Positions 8,380 to 15,058 of a stretch of 64,000 nt of DNA are shown here, in pieces; position 1 is the first letter of the stretch; each line of letters begins with the position of its first letter. Below the pieces are notes generated by a model. The model did not search any database and was not told where the DNA came from. It saw only the letters and a list, made by a program, of their open reading frames with translations. The translations under genes and the position numbers were made by a program. This stretch comes from Enterobacter cloacae complex sp. ECNIH7 (GTDB lineage Bacteria > Pseudomonadota > Gammaproteobacteria > Enterobacterales > Enterobacteriaceae), in NCBI RefSeq assembly GCF_002208095.1, contig NZ_CP017990.1, positions 4,216,001 to 4,280,000 of the forward strand, written 5' to 3'.

Positions 8380-9588
8380 ATGGACGAAAAACAGTTGCAG
8401 GCTCTGGCTAACGAACTGGCCAAAAATCTCAAAACCCCTGACGATCTCAACCAGTTCGATCGCCTGCTGAAGAAAATCAGCGTTGAGGCGGCTCTCAACG
8501 CCGAAATGTCCCACCATCTGGGCTACGATAAAAATCAGCCCAAACTGGGGGCTAATTCCCGTAACGGCTATTCCACAAAGACCGTTACCACCGGCGATGG
8601 CCCTCTGGAACTACGTACCCCACGCGATCGTGATGGCTCCTTCGAACCCCAACTGGTGAAGAAAAACCAGACCCGCATTACCGGCATGGATAACCAGATT
8701 TTATCGTTGTATGCCAAAGGGATGACCACACGCGAGATCGCCGCCGCGTTCAAAGAGTTGTATGACGCGGATGTCTCACCCGCGCTGGTCTCAAAGGTCA
8801 CCGATGCGGTCATGGAGCAGGTTGTCGAATGGCAAAATCGTCCGCTGGATGCAGTCTATCCCATTGTTTATCTTGACTGTATCGTCCTGAAAGTCCGACA
8901 GGATAGTCGTGTCATCAATAAATCAGTGTTCCTGGCGCTGGGCATTAATATCGAAGGCCAGAAAGAGTTGCTGGGGATGTGGCTGGCCGAAAATGAAGGG
9001 GCGAAGTTCTGGCTGAATGTGCTGACAGAATTGAAGAATCGTGGCCTGAACGATATCCTCATTGCCTGCGTTGACGGCCTGAAAGGTTTCCCGGACGCCA
9101 TCAACGCGGTGTATCCGGAGGCCCGCATCCAGCTGTGCATCGTGCATATGGTGCGCAACAGCCTGCGGTTCGTCTCCTGGAAGGACTACAAAGCCGTCAC
9201 CCGCGACCTGAAAGCGATTTACCAGGCACCGACGGAAGAAGCAGGCCAGCAGGCGCTGGAAGCGTTCGCCGCAGCCTGGGACAGCCGCTATCCGCAGATA
9301 AGCCGAAGCTGGCAGGCAAACTGGGCCAACCTGGCGACGTTCTTCGCTTACCCGGCAGACATCCGCAAAGTCATCTACACCACCAACGCCATAGAATCAC
9401 TGAACAGCGTGATCCGGCATGCTATCAAAAAGCGTAAGGTGTTCCCGACGGACGACGCGGTGAAAAAGGTGGTGTGGCTGGCAATCCAGGCGGCCTCACA
9501 GAAATGGACGATGCCGCTGAGGGACTGGCGTATGGCAATGAGCCGCTTTATTATCGAGTTCGGTGACCGCCTGGACGGTCACTTCTGA
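8380..9588 (+). CDS. IS256-family transposase (402 aa)
   Basis: A full-length DDE transposase of the mutator/IS256 type, at the usual family length of about 400 aa. The acidic triad can be placed in context: Asp in VYLDCIVLK, Asp in CVDGLKGF, and Glu in TTNAIESLNSV near the C-terminus. The N-terminal region (MSHHLGYDK, then NSRNGYSTKT and LRTPRDRDGSFEPQ) is typical of the family. It catalyses copy-out/paste-in transposition of its own element. No frameshift or stop interrupts it, so it should be active. It starts 72 bp inside the left inverted repeat. Confidence 0.95.
   Translation: MDEKQLQALANELAKNLKTPDDLNQFDRLLKKISVEAALNAEMSHHLGYDKNQPKLGANSRNGYSTKTVTTGDGPLELRTPRDRDGSFEPQLVKKNQTRITGMDNQILSLYAKGMTTREIAAAFKELYDADVSPALVSKVTDAVMEQVVEWQNRPLDAVYPIVYLDCIVLKVRQDSRVINKSVFLALGINIEGQKELLGMWLAENEGAKFWLNVLTELKNRGLNDILIACVDGLKGFPDAINAVYPEARIQLCIVHMVRNSLRFVSWKDYKAVTRDLKAIYQAPTEEAGQQALEAFAAAWDSRYPQISRSWQANWANLATFFAYPADIRKVIYTTNAIESLNSVIRHAIKKRKVFPTDDAVKKVVWLAIQAASQKWTMPLRDWRMAMSRFIIEFGDRLDGHF
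9095..9211 (+). pseudogene. astA (EAST1 enterotoxin)-like frame without a start codon, inside the transposase gene
   Basis: On the + strand, in a different frame from the transposase, 38 codons plus TGA have exactly the length and layout of astA. The translation runs PSTRCIRRPASSC, then ASCIWCATACGSSP and GRTTKPSPAT. It matches the EAST1 peptide as I remember it at most positions. Two changes argue against function: the initiating ATG is ACG (9095-9097), and the fourth toxin cysteine is Ser, leaving three of the four conserved cysteines plus two extra ones. EAST1 is known to be embedded in IS1414 transposase genes in this way. This copy is most likely a silent relative. Confidence 0.7.
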
Positions 9589-9622
9589 GAAAAGGCATTT
9601 ACACAGAATCGTGTACAGGGTC

Positions 9623-9631
9623 GGCAGATCA
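9623..9631. repeat. Right 9-bp target-site duplication of the IS
   Basis: GGCAGATCA directly follows the right inverted repeat and is identical to the copy at 8299-8307. The interrupted reading frame resumes immediately after it. Confidence 0.95.
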
Positions 9632-9660
9632 AGATAGGAAATGGACTGATAATAGATGAA

Positions 9661-9708
9661 CTGCGCGTTTCAAATATCGCGCAGTCCTCTATGGGCAGTC
9701 CTCTATGG
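9661..9708. repeat. Short hairpin and 14-bp tandem duplication
   Basis: A 7-bp stem (CTGCGCG...CGCGCAG, 9661-9684) overlaps the first of two exact tandem copies of GCAGTCCTCTATGG (9681-9694 and 9695-9708). It lies between the ends of the interrupted gene and the convergent TraG-like gene, so it may be a weak bidirectional terminator. The duplication looks like slippage. Confidence 0.5.
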
Positions 9709-9719
9709 AATGAATACTA

Positions 9720-11261
9720 CTATTTGAAGCTTCCTTTTATAGCTCCCCCGACTTTATCTGTAACAATCTGCTGAGCTCCTCTTCCAGCCTCGGCTCCCGC
9801 CTGCTGTGGTTGAGAACCACCTTTTTCTAATCCAGTAGTTATTGCTGTTCCCAAATTAACGCCAATCCAGCTAAGCATTCCTACCCAAAACGCGGGAAAT
9901 ACCAAGTACATCATCCCCAGAACCAGGTTCATAATCCATCCATCAGCCGTTGAACTAAAGAAAGCCGCGAAAGGCACCGAGCTGTTTGCAATCCCCTGCT
10001 CAGCCATATTGTCATAGAGGATGGTGATCAATCTGTCATCAAGCCAGCCTGCCAGCTCCCACCAAAACGTGATGAACTGAAGAGCGAATAACGCGAAGGA
10101 GATAGTAAAAATAGTTTTCGGATCGTAGGCGCTGAACATCAGTAATGCCGGTATGACCGTGATTACCATCATCAACAATAATGCCTGAATCATTGGCAAT
10201 GCCTGTTTCAATGCATCAAAACCAGGTAACGCTTCGGCCTGTTTCAGTCCAAGACCAATAGACGAGGTAAGGCGTGTAAGATTACCAACTACTCCGGTGG
10301 TTGTATCGCTACTGCCAACAGCATAAGTGGTACCGCCCCCGGACAGATCTGCGTTACGTGGGCTGACAAGCCAGCGTAGGGCGATTTCTTCCCACTGCTG
10401 TCCGGGGAACTGGCGTTGCATCTCCTTACGTGTGTTATCACTAAAGCTGGCCAGAACTCTTTTGCGAAGCCCGGAAGTACCATCGGACCACCACGTCTTA
10501 CATGTTGGATATCCACCTGCGCCAGTATCTGGATAGCCACTGTCCCGGCTGCTGTTGTAAGGCCACTGGCTACGTGGCGTCATAGCCGTGTAGTAGTCAT
10601 AATATCCGGTAGTATTCAGAAAGTAGCTGCTACCTATCCAGCCCACAGAGTTGATGGTGGCATCACTGAGCTGGCTGTTGCTGTTTTTCAACCTGAAATA
10701 TGCTCTCGAGTAACATTGATCTGCAAATTCCTGGACCTCCTGCAGCAACACAGGATCACGCAGCTTCGTGTTCTGAACGTCAAAACGCATCTGCCGCAAA
10801 TTCGTACCGCATGGGATTGATGCAATCATTGCCTGCGTTGTACCCTTCGACATCATATGCAGGAGATACCACCATACTGGAACCTCGGCCGTACGACCGT
10901 CAAAATCATTAACGAGTCCCTTGTAGCCGGAATTCTGTGGCGTCGGCACACTGACGCCACACTGTTTAGCGCGCGAGCTGTCGAACTTGATTGTGCTGAT
11001 ATCAACCGGCAACAGCGGAATACAGCAAAAGAGCATCACAAGATAAGACACATACAGTGCATGTTCGATTCGCGGAAGGGCAAGGAGCCCTTTGTTCCCC
11101 TCGTCAGCCCCCTCCTCCCTCACTTTCAGCCAGACGCCAAGAACCCTGACCACCAGTGGCAATGCAAAAAGTCCCGTATTGCTGAGAATGCTCCACATGG
11201 CATTGTTCATTACCCAGCCAAAGAGAACGAGAAAATATTCCAGAAAACTGTTTGCTGTCAT
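9720..11261 (-). CDS. TraG-like inner-membrane mating-pair protein
   Basis: This is the last gene of the transfer operon. The chosen ATG at 11261 (MTANSFLEYFLVLFG) has a strong GGAGAGG upstream, and an earlier in-frame start lacks this. The protein (513 aa) has hydrophobic segments near the N-terminus (residues about 1-80) and a cluster of membrane helices between about 360 and 480 (MIQALLLMMVITVIPALL, FALFALQFITFWW, LVLGMMYLVFPAFWVGML). The middle is periplasmic-like with several cysteines. This is the pattern of the TraG N-terminal domain family that closes PFGI-1-class transfer regions. In F-type systems TraG helps pilus assembly and mating-pair stabilisation. The C-terminal surface-exclusion half seen in F TraG is absent, as is usual for these ICEs. 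Confidence 0.85.
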   Translation of the reverse strand: MTANSFLEYFLVLFGWVMNNAMWSILSNTGLFALPLVVRVLGVWLKVREEGADEGNKGLLALPRIEHALYVSYLVMLFCCIPLLPVDISTIKFDSSRAKQCGVSVPTPQNSGYKGLVNDFDGRTAEVPVWWYLLHMMSKGTTQAMIASIPCGTNLRQMRFDVQNTKLRDPVLLQEVQEFADQCYSRAYFRLKNSNSQLSDATINSVGWIGSSYFLNTTGYYDYYTAMTPRSQWPYNSSRDSGYPDTGAGGYPTCKTWWSDGTSGLRKRVLASFSDNTRKEMQRQFPGQQWEEIALRWLVSPRNADLSGGGTTYAVGSSDTTTGVVGNLTRLTSSIGLGLKQAEALPGFDALKQALPMIQALLLMMVITVIPALLMFSAYDPKTIFTISFALFALQFITFWWELAGWLDDRLITILYDNMAEQGIANSSVPFAAFFSSTADGWIMNLVLGMMYLVFPAFWVGMLSWIGVNLGTAITTGLEKGGSQPQQAGAEAGRGAQQIVTDKVGGAIKGSFK

Positions 11262-11271
11262 CGTCCTCTCC

Positions 11272-11610
11272 TTACACAGCGCTTGTCCAGGCCACATATT
11301 CTGTGGCTACCAGGAACAACACCCCCATCAGTTCCATACGCACAAGACGTGGACGTCCGTCCGGCCAACGGATTAATGCCTGTGGGCGTACCTTCAGTAT
11401 CCAGGCGGTAATAAGGCAGCCATAAAGAACCAGTCGCCAGGCAAACAGTCCCCATCGGCTGTCATGCAACCAGCGCCGTGTGATGTGGCCATCAGGGTCG
11501 TAAGCCATAAATACCGCTGCGATAGCAAACATGCTGGCCGTCATCAACAGAATGAGCAGCACCATAAGGAGAATGCGGCCAATATGGCCGCTGAGCGGGT
11601 TAAGTCTCAT
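11272..11610 (-). CDS. Small inner-membrane protein of the transfer operon (112 aa)
   Basis: Start chosen at the ATG at 11610 (MRLNPLSGHIGRILL), which abuts the stop of the upstream gene at 11612. The longer frame upstream is a shadow inside that gene. Three hydrophobic stretches are visible: RILLMVLLILLMTASMFAI, LFAWRLVLYGCLITAWIL and LMGVLFLVATEYVAW. It sits between the TraH-like and TraG-like genes. PFGI-1-type regions often carry a small hypothetical membrane protein at this place. No function is known to me. The context suggests an accessory part of the mating channel. Confidence 0.7.
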   Translation of the reverse strand: MRLNPLSGHIGRILLMVLLILLMTASMFAIAAVFMAYDPDGHITRRWLHDSRWGLFAWRLVLYGCLITAWILKVRPQALIRWPDGRPRLVRMELMGVLFLVATEYVAWTSAV

Positions 11611-11611
11611 A

Positions 11612-13006
11612 TCAGTTTGCTCCGGAAGACTGAGACTGGCCCATCTGGCTGAAGCCCTGGTCCTCGTTACCGGCTTTCTGCTGCAGACGGTTATCCTGAT
11701 TCCTTGTTCCCTGCCGTTCCAGTGCCGTAAGCAGACTGTTATTGCTGATAGATTTGCGTAACTCCATCTCATTACGCAGCGCCGTCAGCTCGCGATCGAG
11801 GGCATCGATGCGGCGATCACCCTCGGCAATAGCTTCCGGCTGCTCTGCAGCATTAGGTTCGGATTCACCGGTGGTGAGCATCCTGCGCATTGTTAGCGCG
11901 GTTTCAACGGTATCGGACATCGCCAGTTCGCCGGCAAGCCGTTGAACCAGGGCCGCTTTGTCTGGATCGTCACGTAATGCCTGAATTACCCCGCGGGTGA
12001 CAACCAGACTGCCGGTTTTCAGTGCGGAAAGGTTATCAGTGGTGGGCTGCAGTTCACCACTAACCAGCTTACTAAGCTGCTCCAGATTCTCTTTCGTGGC
12101 ATCCTCAAGGATGGGAGAAAAGCCAGTACCAGCGACAGCACTGCCCGGCTGGTTATCGGTTCCACCACTGGTACATTCACTGGTTTCCCGGCAAGTCCTG
12201 ATGGAGCGATCACCAAGCACTTTAACAACGGCCGCTGCGGCCTCTTCAGAAGATTTATAACGTTGGCATGCGGTACCATTGCAGCTCGAGGAGCCGACGC
12301 TGCTGTTACTGGTCACTGGCAAATTATTCATCATGTTATAACCAGCTTTGGCCAGATCCCGAGTGGGTTGAATTGCGGGCTGCCCCTTACCTCCCCTTTT
12401 CTGCCCACCGACCCACGTCACGCCTTCCTCTCCGGTTGCTTTTTGCAGTTTCTGGTCGCTGGAAACCGCATCGCCACCACTTGTGGCCACAATATCTTTG
12501 TACTCTTCAGAGACGGCTACCTGCTGCCATTTATTGCCGATGGTATAATCAGCCAGCTTCTTCGACATGCTCTGACAGTTCAACATCGCTTTATCAAAAC
12601 TCAAACCGGCCTGCAGAACGCCATTGGTGAGCATTTCATACAGCCCGGGGTTTGCGCGCTGAATAGCCATTGCCGGCATACTCATGACAGCACCGGTCGC
12701 CCCCTGAATCACATTCCCCATCAAATCCTTAAACCCGCTGGTAATACCATTCAGCTGGTTGCCAACGGTTGTTTTGATGTCGAAATTGCCACACATCAGA
12801 TCACTGCTAAGGCCACCATTAATGCCTATCCTGGACATATTGTTACGACTGGGCGGGGGTGAAATAACCGAACCACCACCAATAGAATAAAAGAGCCCAT
12901 CGCTGATAGCGTTACCGCTAACTGACGCCCCCGATGAAGACAAAGAGATATCAGCTGCCATTGCCGGCAGCGAGGCAAAAATCAGTAAAAGTCCTGCTTT
13001 TTTCAT
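11612..13006 (-). CDS. TraH-like conjugation protein (TIGR03755 / PFL_4711 type)
   Basis: The ATG at 13006 (MKKAGLLLIFASLPAMAA) gives a clear cleavable signal peptide, while the longer frame upstream does not. The mature protein (464 aa in all) is exported, with cysteines in MCGNFDIKTT, MLNCQSMSK and CNGTACQRY, and a helical C-terminal third (around DRELTALRNEMELRKS). The family of this size and position in PFGI-1-class elements is the PFL_4711 type, analogous to F TraH, an outer-membrane-associated pilus assembly factor. It overlaps no neighbour but is packed 11 bp from the TraU-like gene, consistent with one transcript. Confidence 0.8.
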   Translation of the reverse strand: MKKAGLLLIFASLPAMAADISLSSSGASVSGNAISDGLFYSIGGGSVISPPPSRNNMSRIGINGGLSSDLMCGNFDIKTTVGNQLNGITSGFKDLMGNVIQGATGAVMSMPAMAIQRANPGLYEMLTNGVLQAGLSFDKAMLNCQSMSKKLADYTIGNKWQQVAVSEEYKDIVATSGGDAVSSDQKLQKATGEEGVTWVGGQKRGGKGQPAIQPTRDLAKAGYNMMNNLPVTSNSSVGSSSCNGTACQRYKSSEEAAAAVVKVLGDRSIRTCRETSECTSGGTDNQPGSAVAGTGFSPILEDATKENLEQLSKLVSGELQPTTDNLSALKTGSLVVTRGVIQALRDDPDKAALVQRLAGELAMSDTVETALTMRRMLTTGESEPNAAEQPEAIAEGDRRIDALDRELTALRNEMELRKSISNNSLLTALERQGTRNQDNRLQQKAGNEDQGFSQMGQSQSSGAN

Positions 13007-13017
13007 GTTCTGAACCT

Positions 13018-13989
13018 TTATGAGAAATCGGTGCTGGAAAGGAACGTCTGGCCGCGACGTTTGCAGCAGCTGTACGGTTGCCACAATGCCCAGGCATAGT
13101 TACCGTCCTGGGCAATCTGGCCATTGGTGTCGGGAAACACTGCACAGGTCTGGGACAACTGAGGCGAAAGTCGCTGCCATTTGTGGTTTTTCGTGCCGGT
13201 ATTTTCTTTTACCGGCTCGGGTGGCCAGTAACCCGGGGACTTCTGTCCCGTAAGGGGGTTGTAGACATGGAGCTGGCCGGAGCGGGTAATGACGTCAGCG
13301 ACACGCTGAACTACAACCGCTGCTGATTTGTAACTGTCTGTCTGGGTGACAAACCCGCTACGTGGATAAACGTTCCCCCACATATTGCCGGATGTGGTTT
13401 CCCCGATTTCTCGTTGCCCGGGGATGAGTGCTTCGGGATAAAGGGTCTCCGGGACGCCCGTTCGCCAGACCAGAGCATCCAGTGAGCTGTTGAAATAGGG
13501 CATGAAAGGAGTAGCAGCGCTGTCGCATGAATAGCCCGGCACCATACCGCCAATGATTTTCGTAGCTGGATGGCCCCAGGCGTCGCCGTAATAGAAATGC
13601 AGGTTCTGCTTACGTTCCCCGGGAGCTTTCATCTCCTGACGACCGCCCCCCGTACTCACGCCCGTCACACTTTCCAGCAGGGAACCTTCAGCACCGCTGG
13701 CGGCGTCACTAACTGTGGCCATTTCAGTCCAGGGGTTATCTCCGGGATTGAGGTAAGCCGATACCACAGCCTCCGGAATGAAATGCGTCACTTTTACCGA
13801 GGTTTTCACCGTGCAACCAAATGGAGTACACAATAACCAGTAGCAGATACCACTGACACGCCAGCTGATACAGTCTGTACTTGCCGCGCTGGCCAGAAGA
13901 TTCGCTGTATTGACGCTGGCCATGGTGCCGGAACAAACCAGCAATGTGGCGATCGCCAGTCGACGTGGGCGGAAGGAGAAAGATTTCAT
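13018..13989 (-). CDS. TraU-like exported conjugation protein (TIGR03756 / PFL_4710 type)
   Basis: A 323-aa protein with an N-terminal signal peptide (RRLAIATLLVCSGTMAS) and many cysteines (CISWRVSGICYWLLCTPFGC, then CDSAAT, QTCAVFP, YSCCKRR). This pattern is typical of the TraU family, which depends on periplasmic disulfide formation for pilus assembly and DNA transfer. The C-terminal GNYAWALWQPYSCC segment is characteristic of the group. The gene overlaps the upstream TIGR03757-type gene by 4 bp (13986-13989), so translation is probably coupled. Confidence 0.85.
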   Translation of the reverse strand: MKSFSFRPRRLAIATLLVCSGTMASVNTANLLASAASTDCISWRVSGICYWLLCTPFGCTVKTSVKVTHFIPEAVVSAYLNPGDNPWTEMATVSDAASGAEGSLLESVTGVSTGGGRQEMKAPGERKQNLHFYYGDAWGHPATKIIGGMVPGYSCDSAATPFMPYFNSSLDALVWRTGVPETLYPEALIPGQREIGETTSGNMWGNVYPRSGFVTQTDSYKSAAVVVQRVADVITRSGQLHVYNPLTGQKSPGYWPPEPVKENTGTKNHKWQRLSPQLSQTCAVFPDTNGQIAQDGNYAWALWQPYSCCKRRGQTFLSSTDFS

Positions 13990-14393
13990 CGGTTCTTCTC
14001 CTTCCAGGCAGCGAGCTGACGGGTCGCCTCGTTGACATCAGTCGTACCGTAGACAACAAAGACGTCATCAAAAACCACAGCCGGGTATTTTTCCAGGCCG
14101 AGGGACCAGGCATGAGTGACACCCGCATAAGCTTCCGCCAGTTGTTGTTGCTGCTGCCGGAAATTCGGGGAAGAGATCACTGCCCGGGCACGTTGTTCTG
14201 CAAGAACGGGATCGGCAGATAACTGACCGAAAATGTCAGCCTGTGCACGTTCGGGCGCATCGAGCTCAACAACGGAGACATCCGGACCAGGATTTGCTGC
14301 TATGGCATGAGAGGAGTCGGTATATATCACTGTGCCGGCACTGGCACCGACGGAAAGGAACAGTGCTGCCAGGCAGCAAAATGGCATTTTCAT
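13986..14393 (-). CDS. Exported thioredoxin-like conjugation protein (TIGR03757 / PFL_4709 type)
   Basis: The ATG at 14393 (MKMPFCCLAALFLSVGASAG) is preferred over the GTG three codons upstream, because the AGGGAG at good spacing precedes it. The product is 135 aa with a signal peptide. The sequence VVFDDVFVVYGTTDVNEA resembles the C-terminal part of TrbC/thioredoxin-like conjugation proteins of this class. It is the first gene of the four-gene TraU/TraH/TraG block and is preceded by a 266-bp gap, so it may have its own promoter. The exact role is unknown; a periplasmic pilus-assembly factor is likely. Confidence 0.8.
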   Translation of the reverse strand: MKMPFCCLAALFLSVGASAGTVIYTDSSHAIAANPGPDVSVVELDAPERAQADIFGQLSADPVLAEQRARAVISSPNFRQQQQQLAEAYAGVTHAWSLGLEKYPAVVFDDVFVVYGTTDVNEATRQLAAWKEKNR

Positions 14394-14659
14394 GAAAAAC
14401 ACTCCCTGAGTGTGAAAAACCTATTCAGGGTGCGTTCTCTTTAAGGAGGGGTCAGTAATTAATTCTGACGTGAAAAATGATAATTAATCTTGCCCTGGTA
14501 ATTCATCATCTGTACGTCAGCATAAATCTCAGATCGCTGGAAATGTCATTTTTTAAATGCAGGAACTTTAATACACGCGGGCTCTTTGCCGCCCGCACCC
14601 GCAGCCTCCCCCCTTACCAGACAGCGGAAAACACACCGCTGTCTGGCAAGGTCGGAGGG
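14394..14659. other. Intergenic region within the transfer block
   Basis: This 266-bp gap lies between the VirB4-type cluster and the TIGR03757-type gene. It holds a strong hairpin (14617-14646) at the end of the upstream gene and an AT-rich stretch (14460-14570) where a leftward promoter could sit. I could not identify a definite -35/-10 pair. Confidence 0.5.
14617..14646 (-). terminator. Hairpin at the end of the VirB4 gene cluster
   Basis: An 11-bp perfect inverted repeat (CCAGACAGCGG / CCGCTGTCTGG) with an 8-nt loop lies just 3' of the 14660-15031 gene on the minus strand. There is no long T-run downstream, so it may be a terminator or an mRNA-stabilising hairpin. Confidence 0.5.
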
Positions 14660-15031
14660 TTATAAGTCACATCCGGTGTCACAGGTCACCCTGTCGATTT
14701 CCTTAAGAACCCAGAGCATATCGGTTGCATCGGGTACACAGATATTCCATCGGATACCCGACCGGTACTCCTGTTCTGCTGGCCAGAGTGTATTGCCGGT
14801 AACAGTTATCAGGATATCCAGGGTTTTCTCATGCACGTCGCTGAGGTGCACTGCAACGCAGCTGCGCCGGCCAACCCGGTGAGGATAGACCGACAGCAAT
14901 ACAGGCTGCTCCAGTCTCTTAACGATCTCCCCTTGCAGATGCTTAATCGACTCACTGTCAGCCACACCGACTGAGGCAGAACGGCGGAACGGTAAAAATA
15001 ACAGAGGCAATAAAAGCCTTGTCCGGTACAA
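14660..15031 (-). CDS. Small exported protein of the transfer operon, start uncertain or frameshifted
   Basis: The open frame can begin only at a TTG at 15031 (giving a 123-aa protein with a hydrophobic start RLLLPLLFLPF), because a stop lies a few codons upstream. In the neighbouring frame an ATG at 15062 (MKKLIMATPIV), overlapping the VirB4 stop, looks like a natural signal-peptide start. It ends at a stop around 14960. Joining the two would give a typical exported protein, so a single-base frameshift near 15030 is possible. The later part (ADSESIKHLQGEIVKRLEQP) looks like a well-formed small domain with four cysteines. I do not recognise the family. Position suggests a minor conjugation protein. 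Confidence 0.55.
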   Translation of the reverse strand: MYRTRLLLPLLFLPFRRSASVGVADSESIKHLQGEIVKRLEQPVLLSVYPHRVGRRSCVAVHLSDVHEKTLDILITVTGNTLWPAEQEYRSGIRWNICVPDATDMLWVLKEIDRVTCDTGCDL

Positions 15032-15058
15032 CGATCGGCGTCGCCATAATCAGTTTTT

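Larger units (their letters stand above)
8308..9622 (+). mobile_element. IS256-family insertion sequence, IS1414-like (1315 bp)
   Basis: The element is delimited by imperfect terminal inverted repeats. The left end starts GAGTCTGTACAT and the right end, read inward, starts GACCCTGTACAC. About 20 of 25 positions match between CTGTACA and TGCC on the two sides. It has 9-bp direct duplications outside and one transposase gene filling most of the interior. The intact ends, the intact transposase and the exact duplication indicate a fairly recent insertion. It is called IS1414-like because an overlapping frame closely resembles the astA (EAST1) frame known from IS1414. Identity to a named IS would need a database comparison. 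Confidence 0.9.
8045..9659 (+). pseudogene. Small gene of unknown function interrupted near its 3' end by the IS
   Basis: The gene begins at an ATG at 8045 with a strong Shine-Dalgarno. After 87 codons plus 2 nt it is cut by the IS at 8308. Removing the element and one copy of the 9-bp duplication restores an uninterrupted frame ending at the TGA at 9657-9659, for an original protein of 96 aa (ending ADQDRKWTDNR). The restored protein is basic and charged, with a coiled-coil-like C-terminus (RNDEWRARWEEERAEW). I recognise no family. In its present state the frame reads on into the IS to 8470, which would replace the last 9 residues with an IS-encoded tail of about 54 residues. Because the break is so late, residual function is possible. 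Confidence 0.7.

Noticed and set aside
8308..8470. C-terminal part of a 141-aa ORF reading from 8045 into the IS
   Set aside because: It is read-through of the interrupted 96-aa gene into IS terminal sequence and not an evolved gene.
9135..9437. 100-aa plus-strand ORF inside the transposase gene
   Set aside because: It is a shadow frame of a conserved transposase region. It is also in a different frame from the astA-like reading.
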